NCBI RefSeq assembly: GCF_031143425.1
Contig: NC_090437.1
Coordinates: 1,179,772,863-1,179,836,862, forward strand
DNA length: 64,000 nt
Reading direction: 5' to 3'
DNA from: Pleurodeles waltl
Taxonomy: Eukaryota > Chordata > Amphibia > Caudata > Salamandridae
In this document: one piece after another, positions 1 to 11,604 of the stretch
Layout of the letters: every line of letters starts with the position of its first letter
How positions within the stretch are numbered: the first letter of the stretch is position 1
The notes under the pieces: model-generated
Seen by the model: the letters and a program-made list of their open reading frames with translations, nothing else
What the model was told of the DNA's origin: nothing
The model's database searches: none
Made by a program: the position numbers and the translations under genes

Positions 1-735
1 TGCAACACCTGTGAATCAAGGATTCCAACACACTGAGTTCATTTGGGTCCAGTATACCCCTTATCACACCTAAGTATGGGTGCTATTTGATTTTGGATAA
101 ATACCTTAAACATTCCAATGGCACTCGGCCCCGTAACCCCCTTAGGGACTACCGAAAAGAAAAGAAAGAATCAGTTATCCTTCTTTATTTGAGAAAGCTT
201 ATGATGCCAATGTCTACAATATTGTCATCCATACTGACCTCGGTTTTAACAAGAGAAACCCATCTTTTGGTATCTTCAAAGTGTAATCCATAAAATGTTA
301 TTAGCAACTTTATTTTATCCTTCTGGTCTGAACTAGGGGACAGCACATTTTGAATGTCCCTTACCACATGTAACCACAACAATCGAATAACCCAGATTTA
401 ATCAAAACCTATACCCATCAGATAACGATTACAACTAATACATAGATCCCAACAACAAAACCATAATTGACCTGATGAATGTAAGTGTTCCTCGCCCAAT
501 AACCTCCTAAAATTAAACCCTAATGTTTATTTACAACTACCAAAATTGGGGGGAATAATCTAGTCACCTAAAAGACAACATAATTTAATATATACACACA
601 TGTCAACTTCCCTGTACCTTGACATAATTTTCAACAAAGTCCATGCATTCACATCAATATACTAGCTGAAATCGCCAATCATATCTCACCTGAAACAAAA
701 ATCAGTGTCTGTATTCACATCTCTCCTTTCCTCCC
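1..735. other. AT-rich stretch without recognised gene
   Basis: No reading frame here resembles a known protein family, and the short open frames are of chance length. The stretch is AT-rich, and I saw no clear inverted ends or tandem unit. It may be old, unrecognisable repeat sequence. Confidence 0.5.
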
Positions 736-739
736 AGTT

Positions 740-1330
740 CGCGCCAACACCTTATGTGCGAGCAACCTGCCTGAACGTAAAACCAGCAACATAAATAAAG
801 GGACTTAATTATCGTATGCCCAATCGTAGCGCGAGTTGAATCATTTACGCGCTCACAAGTAAGAAAAAGAAAACAGAGAAGAAGGACTTCTCTATTTCCA
901 AAAGCAATACTTCGTCGGCCATCTTGAAACGTTCGGATATAAATATATTGTTAACCCAATGGTATATACAAAATAACTCACCCTCATGAAAGTACCGGCA
1001 AATACAGAAATAAAAAAAATAAAAAATAAAATTAGATTGCTATGTGCCCAATCGCGGCGCAAACTTAACAATTATCGCGCTCGCCAATAGTTAAATGTAT
1101 AATAAACAGAGATGAAAGAATTCTCTTTTTCACAGGACACCTCAGCAGCCATCTTAAGGGCTAACATCCATAGATTATATCCTAAACACCTCAAAAGAGT
1201 TACACCTATTAGAAAAAACGGGCATCGTAATTACCACGCTCGTCAGTACACAATATTTATGAACACCAAAGAAGAACTTCTCAATTTTGTCAGAAAAAAG
1301 CACAAAGGCCATCAAAAACACTGAAACCAT
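740..1330. repeat. Diverged tandem repeat with CpG-containing core, about three copies
   Basis: Three related blocks begin near 812, 1041 and 1221. Each opens with a variant of CCCAATCGxxGCGC, then a GCGCTC-type CpG core, then an A-rich stretch with AGAAGAACTTCTC or similar, and ends in GGCCATC or CAGCCATCTT. A fainter CpG block (GTTCGCGCC, GTGCGAGC) lies near 738-765. Spacing is uneven (about 229 then 180 bases), so internal indels have accumulated. The retained CpGs in AT-rich surroundings look like the promoter-side repeats of a retroelement, but that is inference. Confidence 0.55.
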
Positions 1331-1489
1331 ATAACCGGTAGATCGTAAGCCAGTAAAATCCAATGAGTCATTTCATTAAAAAAGACCCAATGCTCAATTT
1401 ATGATTTCTAGTCAATAATCCTAATACAATATGTTAATCAAACTATTAGAATGTGCATTTATTTCAATAGTTGAGTTGCCAATTCTTTG

Positions 1490-2494
1490 TCTGTTGCATG
1501 CTATGGATTCTAGCTTGCCAGATGGTGCTATTCCTGTTCCTGGGCCTCTGGAAGTGAATTCCTGGAGAAAACCTGTCTAACGACGCCGGACGATGCAATG
1601 CGACTTCGCTAAGGATGCCGCTGCACAGAAACTGAAACACCACCTGCCCCAAAGCAGTGGACCTCGCAGAAGCACGACAACCTCAATGACTGCTCCGCAG
1701 GGCTCGAGTCGCCACAGCTGCTAATCCTGCACAACTTTGCTGAGATCAGAGTGTGGTAAGTCTGGCGTCTGTGACATCCAATTCCCTCACAGCACCTGTA
1801 GCTCTGTGACATCATTGTGACCCCATGAGGTCGCCCCACAGCACTGTGACTTCGTCAGACTTCGTATCTGCCAGAGGTACCAAGGGACCGACACCTCCTC
1901 ACCTCCACCGCTCTGCAGTAAGGACCAGATGCTGCTGCACAATGCCTCTGCTCTTCTGCTCCGTAGCACCTGAACTGATGCTTTATCGGAAACAGCAACG
2001 CCTTGCTCCCTGACTCAGTGCACAGGTCTGTTTTTTACTTGTTTTACGAAGGTACTGTACCTGGGGGTCTGCACGACTTCATAAACAGTGCCAGTGGCGT
2101 TGCATTGTTGGAAACTACTCTGTCACAACTAAATATCAAATTGCAGCATTTGTGCCTCTAGGCACTATTTTTTGTGTTTTTAAGTGTTAAAATCATATTT
2201 TTAATGGTGCATTAGGGATTTTTATCATGTTGAGTCTTGTTTATTTAGATAAATAATTTACTATTTTTCTAAACCTGTGTTGTCTCATTTTGTAGTGGTT
2301 TACTTTATTACTGTGTGTGTTGGTACAAATTCTTAACACATTGTCTCTGAGTTAAGCCGGCCTGCTCATGCCAAGCTACTAAGGGGATGAGCAGGGGTTA
2401 ACTGAGTGTGATTCTCCTTTACCCTGACTAGAGTGAGGGTCCTTGCGTGGACAGAGGGCAACCTGACTGCCAACCAAAGACCCCATTTCTAACA
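1490..2494 (+). mobile_element. LTR-like repeat, 3' portion, family ending CCCATTTCTAACA
   Basis: The last 240 bases (about 2250-2494) match the end of the repeat at 25193-27115. Shared landmarks in order are a T-rich block with TTTATTTAGATAAAT, a TTTTTCTAAAC block, TTTTGTAGTG, then AGAGTGAGGGTCC, GACAGAG, and the terminal GACCCCATTTCTAACA. The end TAACA is the kind expected for an LTR (TG...CA). The 5' part is degraded or deleted, and I do not see its TATA box. Retroviral-type coding sequence is absent nearby, so this is probably a solo or truncated LTR. Confidence 0.6.
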
Positions 2495-3070
2495 GTAACG
2501 TAATAGGTAATGTTCTTTTCCACCCACAGCTGGTGGTTGAAAGCATTATTCAACACAAAGAGAAACCTTCATGTCAGGCTTTGACAGATCTTTTCAATTT
2601 AGAACATACTGAAAAGCACATGTGGATGTTGTTTTCCATCATGAACACTGAATCAACTCTGGTCACTGCACAGTCTACCTTAAAAATGCATCTGGCTGGG
2701 CTCAATGTGGTGATGCTTCTCTGACAGTAAAGCAGAAAATACATTGAAATCTTCCAAATTCCTACCTCATATTCCTACAACCAAAGTTCGAGGCGGTAAC
2801 AAAACAGCCTCAAGGCTGGACAAACCTAAAGCATTTACCTAACAAACCAAAGGAATTTCGAAAGTCAGGCCAAGGAACAAATGAAAGTGATAAGCCTGGT
2901 AAATACCCACAGAAGTGAATTACAGCATGTTGAGAGACAGTGCAAGTGCGCTTCCTAGGCGCGACCTAAAAAGGAGAATTTTTTTTTAAAAATGCCAAAA
3001 AGAATCCAGTGCCTATGGGGTCACTTGTGCTCTTGGACAAGCTTGTCCTAGCAGACCTGCTTGAAGTAAA
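2495..3070. other. Unclassified stretch with a short open frame after a splice-acceptor-like site
   Basis: A pyrimidine-rich tract ending in CACCCACAG at about 2530 precedes a 63-codon open frame (2533-2724, plus strand). The frame is not one I recognise and closes at TGA without a convincing donor. It could be an exon remnant of a mobile element or chance. Nothing else is recognisable up to 3070. Confidence 0.25.
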
Positions 3071-3072
3071 AA

Positions 3073-3468
3073 TTATTTGCTTGCACAAGCAGCAAAATGG
3101 CGCTTTATTAAAAAAGCAGGGTTATTGTCTGCCTCTGCACTTGGAATCTGCAAGGGCACAGTATCCCCTTGAGCAAAAATTGTTGAAGCCCCTGTAGAGC
3201 TGTCTAGCTCTGCAGCATGCGTGAACTCTGCCTGTGCAATCCTTTGCGGATGTGTAGACCTCAGGTGTCTCCACATCCCTGTGGTACTCATACTACATTG
3301 CTTATTTCTGCTCCCCAACTGCATAATTTGCTGCAGATACTTTGCAGAAACCTTCTTCGCACCTGGCCTCATTTCAAAGAATTGCCACACCAAGGATTTC
3401 ATGGGTGGCTGAGGTGGTTGAGCTGGTGCAGAAGCCCCTCGCTGTTCATCTGAATCAGATGAAAGCAC
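3073..3468 (-). pseudogene. BED zinc-finger N-terminal region of a hAT-type transposase, degenerate
   Basis: The open frame of 131 codons reads an acidic serine start (SSDSDEQRGAS), a proline-rich linker, then KSLVWQFFEMRPGAKK and, further on, TTGMWRHLRSTHPQ. This is the layout of a BED-type zinc finger: an aromatic VWxFF lead, two cysteines, then HxxxxH. The final H-L-R-S-T-H is intact. The Cys-x-x-Cys pair expected between is gone (SAKYLQQI instead), so zinc binding is lost. BED fingers sit at the N-terminus of hAT transposases and bind the transposon ends. No hAT catalytic core follows within the window. Just upstream on this strand a CTTTCAGCAG acceptor-like site suggests an exon. A host ZBED-type gene is the less likely alternative. 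Confidence 0.55.
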
Positions 3469-3469
3469 C

Positions 3470-3995
3470 TTTCTGCTGAAAGGGAAACAAGATAAGAGAG
3501 CAAGTCAAATATGTCTACACTCACCAAAGTCCAGTACTGAAATAAAGAAAAAAGGCTGGAACCTTCTTCTAAAGAAAGACATCCATATGAATCAATCAGA
3601 ATCCTTTTTTAGAATGTACTTCCTCTCCCAAACCTCTCATGAGTGTCTCGCAGGCATCTCTCTAGATTGTAAAAAATACTTCCTTTATATCTATGTCTAC
3701 AGAACAATACATAATTCTTTTTTTACTTTAAACAACATGTGTAATGTTCTGTTTTGTTAAAAAACATAGTAAAAATCTGCCACTAACTTAATTCTATATG
3801 TACAATCTTACGAATGTTTGCGAACCAAACAGGAAGTACAACCCCCTCGGAGTCCACACAGGACATTGTGTATCCTGCTTCGGCCAGCATCTTGCGACAG
3901 TCTCCACCCACCCCCCTACAACAGGTCACAGGGCAGTTCCAGTAGCAGGTATTCTAAACACAAAGCATGAAGTCTGGTACCCATGATAGGGACAC
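3470..3995. other. No recognisable gene
   Basis: AT-rich sequence between the BED remnant and the MITE that starts at 3999. I see no family resemblance on either strand. Confidence 0.4.
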
Positions 3996-3998
3996 ATA

Positions 3999-4942
3999 GG
4001 CCCTCATTACAACATTGGCGGTAAAAACCGCCAACTGCCTTGGCGACTGCCACCAAAAGACCATTGCCGTGGCTACCAGCTGTCCGCCATATTATGACCA
4101 CAGACGGATTTCTGCCAGAAGGATGGCAGAAATTTGGTTGTGACCATGCTGGCGGATGGCTGTAAGGTGGAGCTGTTCCAGCAGCAGCGCCACGCCAGTA
4201 GACTCCGCCAGCTGTATTATGACCAAAAATACGGCCTGGCGGTGTTCTGCTGGCGGATGCTTCTGCTGGCAGCAGGATCCCGTCCCGTCTTCTGCCAGAG
4301 GACCCCCTGCACACAGGTAAGTGGGTGCTCCGACAGGGGAAGGGACGGGGTGTTGTCTGTGTGGGTGTGTGTGTGTATGTTTGTATGTGCGTGTATGCAG
4401 GTGTGTGTTGCGTGTTGTATGCGAGTGTGCGTGTATGAAGGTGTGAGTGCATTTATGTTATGTTTTGTGAATGTGTGTGATCGTGCATGTTTGAAAGTGT
4501 GTGCGGGTGTGTGTGTGAGTGGAAGTATGCATGGATGGATGTTTGTGGTAATGTGTGTGTGTATGTGTGTGTGGGGCAGTGAATATAGTGGGGGTGGGGG
4601 ACATTGGAGAGGCAGGCGGTGTGGTGGGGTAACTGGAGAGGGAGGGGGAGCTTCCCTGTCACTGATAGTGCCTACCACCATGATTTTCGTGGCGCTAAGG
4701 GAGCCACGAAAACCATGGCAGTAGGCAGGGTCATAATCCAGCAGGTGGAACAGTGACGCCCACTAGGCTGGAGATAGATATCTCCAGCCGGGCGGCTGTC
4801 ACCGGCATGGCGGTCGGAGTGGTACATTGGCTGGTTGGCTTCATCCAACCCGCCAATGTCATAATAAATGGGTGGTACGTTCAGCCTGTTGGCGGTACTT
4901 ACCGCCATGTTACAACCGACCGCCGGGGTCAAAATGACCCCC
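3999..4942 (+). mobile_element. Harbinger-type MITE, copy 1
   Basis: A 944 bp non-autonomous element. The left end is GGCCCTCATTACAACATTGG followed by the GGCGGT...ACCGCC palindrome. The right end, read on the other strand, is GGGGGTCATTTTGACCCC, then a second ACATGGCGGTAAGTACCGCC block, so subterminal repeats are inverted. The flanking bases are ATA on both sides (3996-3998 and 4943-4945), a 3 bp target duplication as in PIF/Harbinger. Internally it is rich in GGCGG/CCGCC motifs and carries a GT-rich minisatellite (4350-4575). A paralogous copy with the same order lies at 60979-61905. Frames across it are side-products of the GT repeat and carry no transposase motifs. Confidence 0.75.
4350..4575. 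repeat. GT-rich minisatellite inside the MITE
   Basis: Imperfect (GTGTGTATGT)-like runs interrupted by GCAGG and GAAGG. The position inside the element matches the GT array at 61330-61605 in the second MITE copy, so the array was inherited with the family and then diverged. Confidence 0.7.
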
Positions 4943-4959
4943 ATAGTCTACCCCAGTAA

Positions 4960-7900
4960 TCAGTCTAATGCCCCCATATTTTAGTCCATTTTGTGGGACA
5001 ACCCCTTCCCTCGTAATCTACCCTCCCTGCCAGAATGCACTAATCCATGTCACTCTTCCAGTTACCATGCCAGTTGAGCCCTCCATATCCATTGTGCTTA
5101 GCCATCATTAATCCCAAAGTCATCTAGATCTGGTCCATTCTGGTGAGGTTATTTGCTTCCGAGACATTTAAAAGGTACCACCTTGAGGAGGCCTCCATGT
5201 GTTCCTTAAAATTGTTCAGGCAAGTGATCATTGATTACAAGTACAGCTGAATGGCAGGACAACTCCATATCATGTGGAAAACTAATCCCACCTCATTGCA
5301 GTTTCTAAGACACAGTGGAATAGCTGCTCTGTCCAGCTTTACCAAGGTAGTACATGCATAATAGCATCTATGTAGTATTTTTAACAGCACTAGGCAAAAC
5401 CTGGACTTGAGCGGCAGCTCCCGGGGGGATGCAAGGCCTCAGACCACTCATCATCTTCCAGGCCCTCAAGGTCCTGTTCCCATTGTTCCTGCAGTTGAGT
5501 GAAGGTATCGAGTGAGTTGTTGATCAGTTTATGGTAATTGAGGGAGATTGCCTTTCTGGGCATGTGGTCATCCAATAATTTATCCTTGAGTAGTGAGGAT
5601 TTAGGGAGTTCCTCCCCCTTTGGCAATGCGTTTTGCAATGAGTGGCATATTTGCATGTATCGCTAGGCTTCAGTGGGTGCTAGTTAGTACTGGCTTTGAG
5701 GTTCAGTGAACAGGATTTCCCCTCCCTGTGTTCACAGGCCCCCCTACCCTAGAGAGGCCAATAAAGTCCCATTTGTCAAAGTCTCACTGTATCTCCCGCT
5801 GTGCTGTGTCCCACAGAGGAGTGGTCTGTGTACTCTTAGCTCACCAAGGCATTAAAGTGTATGCCAAGGAGTGAGTGTGACTGCTATTGGGCTTGGGAAG
5901 GATGTTTTGTGCGCTCCTCCATAGATGGCCCTAAGGTAGCCCCCCGGTCACATGACCTGTCTATTCATGTGGTAGGCTAGTTACCCCTCCAGGAGATGAG
6001 TCCAGTGGTTGATGACAATGAGCAGCGCAGCCCAGCCCAGAAATATTTATGTGTGGGCTATCCGTGCTGGACCCCCATCCCAGAGTAGTAGGCGGGTTTC
6101 ACTTTTCAACCATCTGAAAGTAGGATGTCAGGACCGGGTAAGGTGTGTTTTGAAGCACATAAAGTAACAGAGTAATGCCGTAATTTTGAATGGGGGTGCT
6201 TTCCCCAATAGTGACAGAGGCAGAGTTCTCCAATGTTGGACATCTCTGCACAGGCAAGCGGGTGGTGGCTCTAGTCTATGAGCAAAGAAGACACCTGGGT
6301 CTGCCTTGATGTAGATCCCTAGGTAACAAAACCCCTCCTCTGCAGTGGTAGCTCCACAATCCTGGGGCAGACATGGTTAGGGATTTGTTCCAGTTGATAG
6401 TGTAGAACAAGTACTCTATCTAGAGTATTGATTGAATCTGAGACATAACGTAAAATGTCATCAGAATAAAGGGAGATCATATCCTCACATTCCTGCATCC
6501 ACTTCAGTCAGTCTAATCAGGAGGTCATGCCTTATCTAGGCTGCCAGCAGCTCCAGGTCCGGGGAAAATATTAAGGGGGAAAGTGGACATCCCTCTCTTA
6601 TGCCCCACCGAGGACGGAATATTGTGGATGTGCCTCCATTTACTATCACTTGAGTTGGAGGAGCAGTGTATAGGAGTTGCACCCATTCTATGAAGCGTGG
6701 AACAAAACCCAGTTTAGCTAAGATTTCAAACATGAATGGGCACTTGTCAAAAGCCATGTGTGCATCGAGCGAGAGCATAAGGGTATCTTCACGAATCTCA
6801 ACTGGACGCCCCAGGACCCCATGTAGACACTGCAAATTGAGAAAGGTGCTTCGCCCTTGCATGAACCCGGACTGAGAAGCCAGCAGTTTTGTCAAGATCT
6901 TCACCGCTGCGTTCAATTTCTAGATTGGATTGAATGAGTCACAGTCCTTTGGCGGTTCCCCTCTTTACTTATGACTACTATATTTGCTAACCTCTGGTCT
7001 CTGGGCAAGGAACCCATCTTGCAACTTTCCTTAAACATTCACAGGAGGTGGGGTGAAACCTTAGAAGCAGTGAGCTTGTAGAGCTCAATGAGCAGGTCAT
7101 TAGGGCCCATTGCCTTGCCAAGGATTAAGTCACAGATCTCGTTTACTACTTGAGTTTCCGTGACCTCCTCTTCGGGGAGTGATCTGTCTGACTGTGAAGG
7201 TCCTGGGAGTTGTATGCCTGACAATAAGTTTGACTCTCGGCCATGGCGTTGAGTCCTGGGGAGTAGAGGTGTGTGTGTAGGAGGCCACAAAGGCAATTTC
7301 CACCACTTGACTGTTTCACACCTCCTCCCCCTTCAATATTTCAAGAACCCAACGGTTGGCTTTCTCCTTCCTGTCCAGCCAGGCCAAGAGCTTCCCTACC
7401 TTGTCATAGAGTCTATGATGGGATGTGCGGAGACTTGCTCTAAGTAGCTTCCATTGCAGTGTCTCTGTATTCTTTCTGCTTTAAAGTTAAGGTGTGATGT
7501 AGGCCCTCTCATTCTCTGTCAGTGAGCTTGGACTCTGTCTTTTGAATATCCCACTCAACTGTCCCCAAACAACCCCTTTTTCCTTTGTGTGCCCTACTAT
7601 CAGTGAGATACCCTGACCGTTTATGACTGCCTTATATGCTTCCCACAGGGTCTGTGCTGAGTCCACCAAGCCCTTTGTTCTCTTCAAAGTATCTCTGTGT
7701 GGCCTGCAGGAGAACAGTATGGATGCAGGGTACCTTTAGGTACCAGTAGCTGAGCACAATTCACCAGTGGTCATGGCAATCAGGCAAACTGCAGATCGCC
7801 TAGACTAGGGAAGGATCAGAAATACCCCTGGCAAGGTGGTGAAGCTTTCTGAAGTGTGAAAGTTGATGAGACAGGGTGAGAATACAGTCTATGTGCGTCA

Positions 7901-8475
7901 GGCTGCCATGTGCCCCTGAGTGGTATGTGAATTGTTGTGCCACTGGATTGTGGGCCTGCCATGTGTCAACTAGTTAGAGGTCCATCAAAAAATCAGCTAA
8001 GGGACAGCAGGGTGACCCTTCTTTCCTGGGAGGTTAGCGGTCCCTAGAGTCACAGAGGGCCATGTTAAATATGCCCATTACTAACCCACCATCAGGGAGA
8101 CGGAGGAGGAGAGCACTTAGCTCAGGGAGCACCGTATCCTATAGTCTCAGAAAGACATAAACTGAGATGATGTTGAGCGTCTAGCCCTCCCAGAAGGCAC
8201 CACGCACCTCCCGTGCATGTCTGTCTAGATGGTCTGTATGGTGAGCAGCAGTGACTTACGCAATAGGATACCCACCCGTCAAAAGCCCGAGGTATAGCCC
8301 ATTTGGGCCTCCATTTTATATCCCTATCAGTCCAATGCCCAAAAAGTGTTTCCATGGAGATGGGTCTTGTGTAGGAGAACCACGTCTGGAGAGTGCCTGT
8401 TAAGGAATTATAGTCCTAGCTCTCTTTTGATGTTGTGTCCCAACCCATTAACATTCCAAGAGAGCATCTTGAAAC
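4960..8475 (-). pseudogene. L1/Tx1-type LINE ORF2 (endonuclease plus reverse transcriptase), decayed
   Basis: Read on the minus strand, the frame begins at an ATG at 8467 with MLSWNVNGLGHNIKRE, the opening of an APE-type endonuclease that nicks the target DNA. An IDCIL-type endonuclease segment lies near 7900. A pre-RT segment with TLWEAYKAVI sits near 7640. RT motifs are clearest at 6916-6536: SGFMQGRST, SLDAHMAFDK (motif A), then GIREGCPLSPL (motif B). An ATG at 6480 opens MISLYSDDIL, the YxDD catalytic box (motif C). The C-terminal part runs to about 5000 with many stops. Frameshifts separate the blocks, so the element cannot make a whole protein. It abuts the MITE on its 3' side. Clade L1/Tx1 is by resemblance of the RT block. 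Confidence 0.7.
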
Positions 8476-8479
8476 TAGG

Positions 8480-9600
8480 AGCAGCTAGTGTGGTGGTCAT
8501 GGGTGTTTGAGAGAGATGTGCAGTGTTCAGAGAAGATGGATTACTCAGTGAAGGGAGTCAGTGACAAAGTGCTACAAATAGAACATTGTGTCAAGAACTT
8601 AACAAAGCAAATAAAGTCCCCAGTAAATCCCCTTTCCCTGCATAGCAGACCTAGACCTGCATCCCCTCCCCACTCTGCAGAGCGCCTGTCACCCCTACAC
8701 AACATGTTCAACAATAGGTGGCTGAGGCCAGAGCCAATGAGCCCTCCATCTGCCCTATCCCAAATGAAATGAAAAGAGTATACCAATGTTATGTAGGTTA
8801 CTGTAGAATCATTCAGTCACCTTTTGTGGCAGCCATCCCATATTTTGCCAGCCGTCTTGATTTTAATGTCCGTAAAATGTTTCCTTCGACTGACCGTTTT
8901 AATCTCTGTTTAGACAGGCAATTGCTGCCCTGTGGGTAACCACCGTAGATGATTTGAGTGCATATATTCACAGTATCCGTTGCTACAGGGAGCCACATCA
9001 CTTCTGTTAACTGCCAACTTTGCTCCATGAGTATGGTGTGCTAGCTTCCTGTCTCTGCCTCGCAGAGTATGCCTGAGGTTTAGGCCCACCAACGGTCCTC
9101 CAGCCATCAAGCCTGTACCATGTTGCCTCAGGGGTTTGAAAATACCAAGTCTTGCCTTCAGCAGTGACACTCAGTTTTGCAGGAAAGATCATTGAGTACT
9201 AGATCGTGTGATCCATCAGAGCTCTGTTAACTTTCAGAAAGCTGTGATGCATCCTTTAAACATCAAGCATAAAGGTCAGAAAAAAAGGTAATGGCTGTGT
9301 TTTCATAGGTAAGCAGTGAGGCACTGCTGGCCATCTGTAGTGTGACATCACAATCTTGATAGTTGAATATTCTGGCTTTGATTGGACAGCGTTGAATTCC
9401 CAGCTTCAACTGGGCACCAGGGATTTGATGGGTCTGTTCTATCGAGAAGTAGTTGGAGCGGCCACAAGGCTGCAAACCTTTAAGTACAAGGTCCTTAACA
9501 GATCTACTGCCGGCCTCTCTGATCAGTCACCCCAATTTTACAAATATTGTTGCACCTTGAGTGCCCTTTCATAGATCTCTAGATGAGCCTCCAAGTTGTA
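8480..9600. other. Unassigned, possibly upstream L1 sequence
   Basis: This lies directly upstream of the minus-strand LINE ORF2, where ORF1 and a 5' UTR would be expected. I could not find the coiled-coil or RRM-like blocks of ORF1. The open frames here overlap each other on both strands and look like chance. Confidence 0.3.
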
Positions 9601-9660
9601 CGCAGTTCACTGACCTGAACTTTCGGAGCCATCATGCCTACCTTGAGGACAGCAGGGAAC

Positions 9661-9871
9661 TTATAGTTAGGAAATTAAATTTTAAAACCTTAGAAATTCA
9701 CTGAAAAAACTAAGGTTACAGGGACATTATAGCTAGACAAAGAATTTTTTAAAAACTTAGATGTTCACTGAAAAAAACAACGGTTACAGGGACATTATAT
9801 TTGGGCTCACATTTCACATGTACTAAACCAGTGAAATTCAGCAGTTATAGTTACCTGAGCTAACTATAACT
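9661..9871. repeat. 66-68 bp tandem repeat ending in a perfect hairpin
   Basis: Three copies start at 9661, 9727 and 9795 with TTATAGTTAGG-like openings. The first two share the TTCACTGAAAAAA and GGTTACAGGGACA blocks, and the third is diverged. The array ends in an inverted repeat whose 11-base arms are identical: AGTTATAGTTA at 9843-9853 and TAACTATAACT at 9861-9871, with the 7-base loop CCTGAGC. The first copy opens with the same TTATAGTTA word, so the hairpin may be the inverted terminus of a small DNA element. Confidence 0.65.
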
Positions 9872-10280
9872 TACTCTCCCACAATGCACTTCTCATGACC
9901 TCACATATTACATCACTCATTACATGGTCAGTGACATCACTGATGACATCACTGATACCACAGCATAGGCAAAACCTTATAAAGACATCAACCTTGGTAG
10001 GCCGCATGATGGGATACATCGTGATAATGCATATACAACAACAAAGCTATTCTGCTTTTACAACTGGTTCCAAATACGAAAGATAGGAACTTGGTAACTT
10101 TCAAGGCCATCTTTGTCTAAATTTAAGGGTCCTATCATTACATTCTGTTGATTCACTTTTACTTTTTAAATAGAAAGTGTAATGACCAGATCTAATGCTA
10201 AATCATTCAAGAAAAATGCTAGCAATAGTTGTGTATGTTTTACCAGACATACATATTTGTCCTGCTTTAAAGTTAGTGAT
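9872..10280. other. No recognisable gene
   Basis: Short repeats of GACATCACTGATGACATCAC occur near 9930-9955. No coding resemblance was seen before the CR1 segment starts. Confidence 0.4.
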
Positions 10281-10284
10281 CTCA

Positions 10285-11604
10285 GTAATAGCACCCGACC
10301 CTCTCTTCACCTCTAGTGACAGAGTCAGAATCAGATTCAAACACATCACAGAACTCTCCTGGTCTGACCACAGCACAGCATTGTCCACTTCACCATCGCC
10401 TGCGCTTAACACACCACCACCAAGAATCATAGAGCCAACGACCTCAGCTGGAGCAGAGTAACAGAAACACTGTGTATGCAGGCCCTCAGCTCATTCCAAC
10501 CCAAGGCCTCATCCTACCTCAACCAGGCCATCTTGAACTTCTCCATCTGGATCACTGAATGCAGCAACTTAATGACCCTTCTAAAATCAGCCAGAACCAA
10601 CAAAACCTCAACAATCTACAGCTGCTACAGAAATGGTGATCCAGCAATAATCCCTCCAATAGAACCGACCACACACCAACCCTCAACAACTACCACTGAA
10701 TAATACAGGAGGCCAAGAGAGCAGCCATCACAACCCGCATCGACTCAGCAACCAACCGCTTGAAATACTTTTTCAGATTAGTCAAAGAATACTCCAACCT
10801 GGCAGCCACAGATAGCACCATCCACCCTTCCCAAGAACTCTGCAACACCCTCTCAGACTACTTCCACAGCACGATCGCGACCATATTCAGCTTTGATCCC
10901 AACCAATGATCTCCACCCTCAGCTCTCTCAATCCCCAGTGGACACCAACAGAACAATCTCCACATGGTCATCACTCACCACTCAATCCACCTCACCCATC
11001 ATGTCACCCATCCATTCCTCTACCACCTGTTCAGCCTCAGAACCAAGGTCATCAGCATTGTACTCACCAAAATTTCCAACACCTCCATCACCTCCGCAGT
11101 TTTTCTGGACAAATTAAAACATGCGGAAATCAAACCCCTCCTGAAAAAAACCTCCTCCAACCCCAACAAACTCAAAAACTACTGATCCATCTCTCTACTC
11201 CCCTACGCTGCCAAAGGACTTGAGAACGCCATCAAACAGCAGCTTACCAGCTATCTGGAAGAAAAAGACTTACTGGGCATCTATTTATCAGGTTTCTGTT
11301 CAAACCACAGTACTGAGACCACACTCATCGCCGCCACTGACAATATAAGAGCACTCCTCGATCACAGGGAAACTGTCGCCCTGATCTTCCTCAACCTATC
11401 GGCCGCTTTTGACACCATTTCCCACCATGACCTCAACAACAGACTCCACACCATCGGAATACAAGACAACACCCTCAAATGAATCGCCTCCTTCCTGACA
11501 GAACGCACTCAGAGTACCCGACTACCTCCCTTTACCTCAGCACCCAAGTGCATCATTTGCTGTGTACCCCAAGGTTCATCCCTCAGTCCCACATTGTTCA
11601 CATT
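10285..11604 (+). pseudogene. CR1-type LINE, end of endonuclease and first half of reverse transcriptase
   Basis: The plus-strand sequence opens with the last part of an APE endonuclease (PDPLFTSSDRVRI, then LSWSDHSTALST). It runs through the linker and enters RT: motif-like RSISLLPYAAKGLE near 11185, LSGFCSNHSTETTLI, then FLNLSAAFDTISHHDLNN (RT motif A, near 11390) and CVPQGSSLSPTLF (motif B). It stops just before motif C. Several stops and shifts break the frame, so it is dead. The same family is found on the minus strand at 32264-34337. At 11605 the sequence switches to a Penelope-like element, which truncates or interrupts it. Confidence 0.75.

Noticed and set aside
2533..2724. Host exon candidate after an acceptor-like site
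   Set aside because: Single short frame, unrecognised, with no donor and no neighbouring exons. Kept only as a low-confidence note.
4134..4724. 196-codon plus-strand frame and overlapping minus frames
   Set aside because: Composed of the GT array and the GGCGG-rich part of the MITE. The second MITE copy does not keep the same frame.
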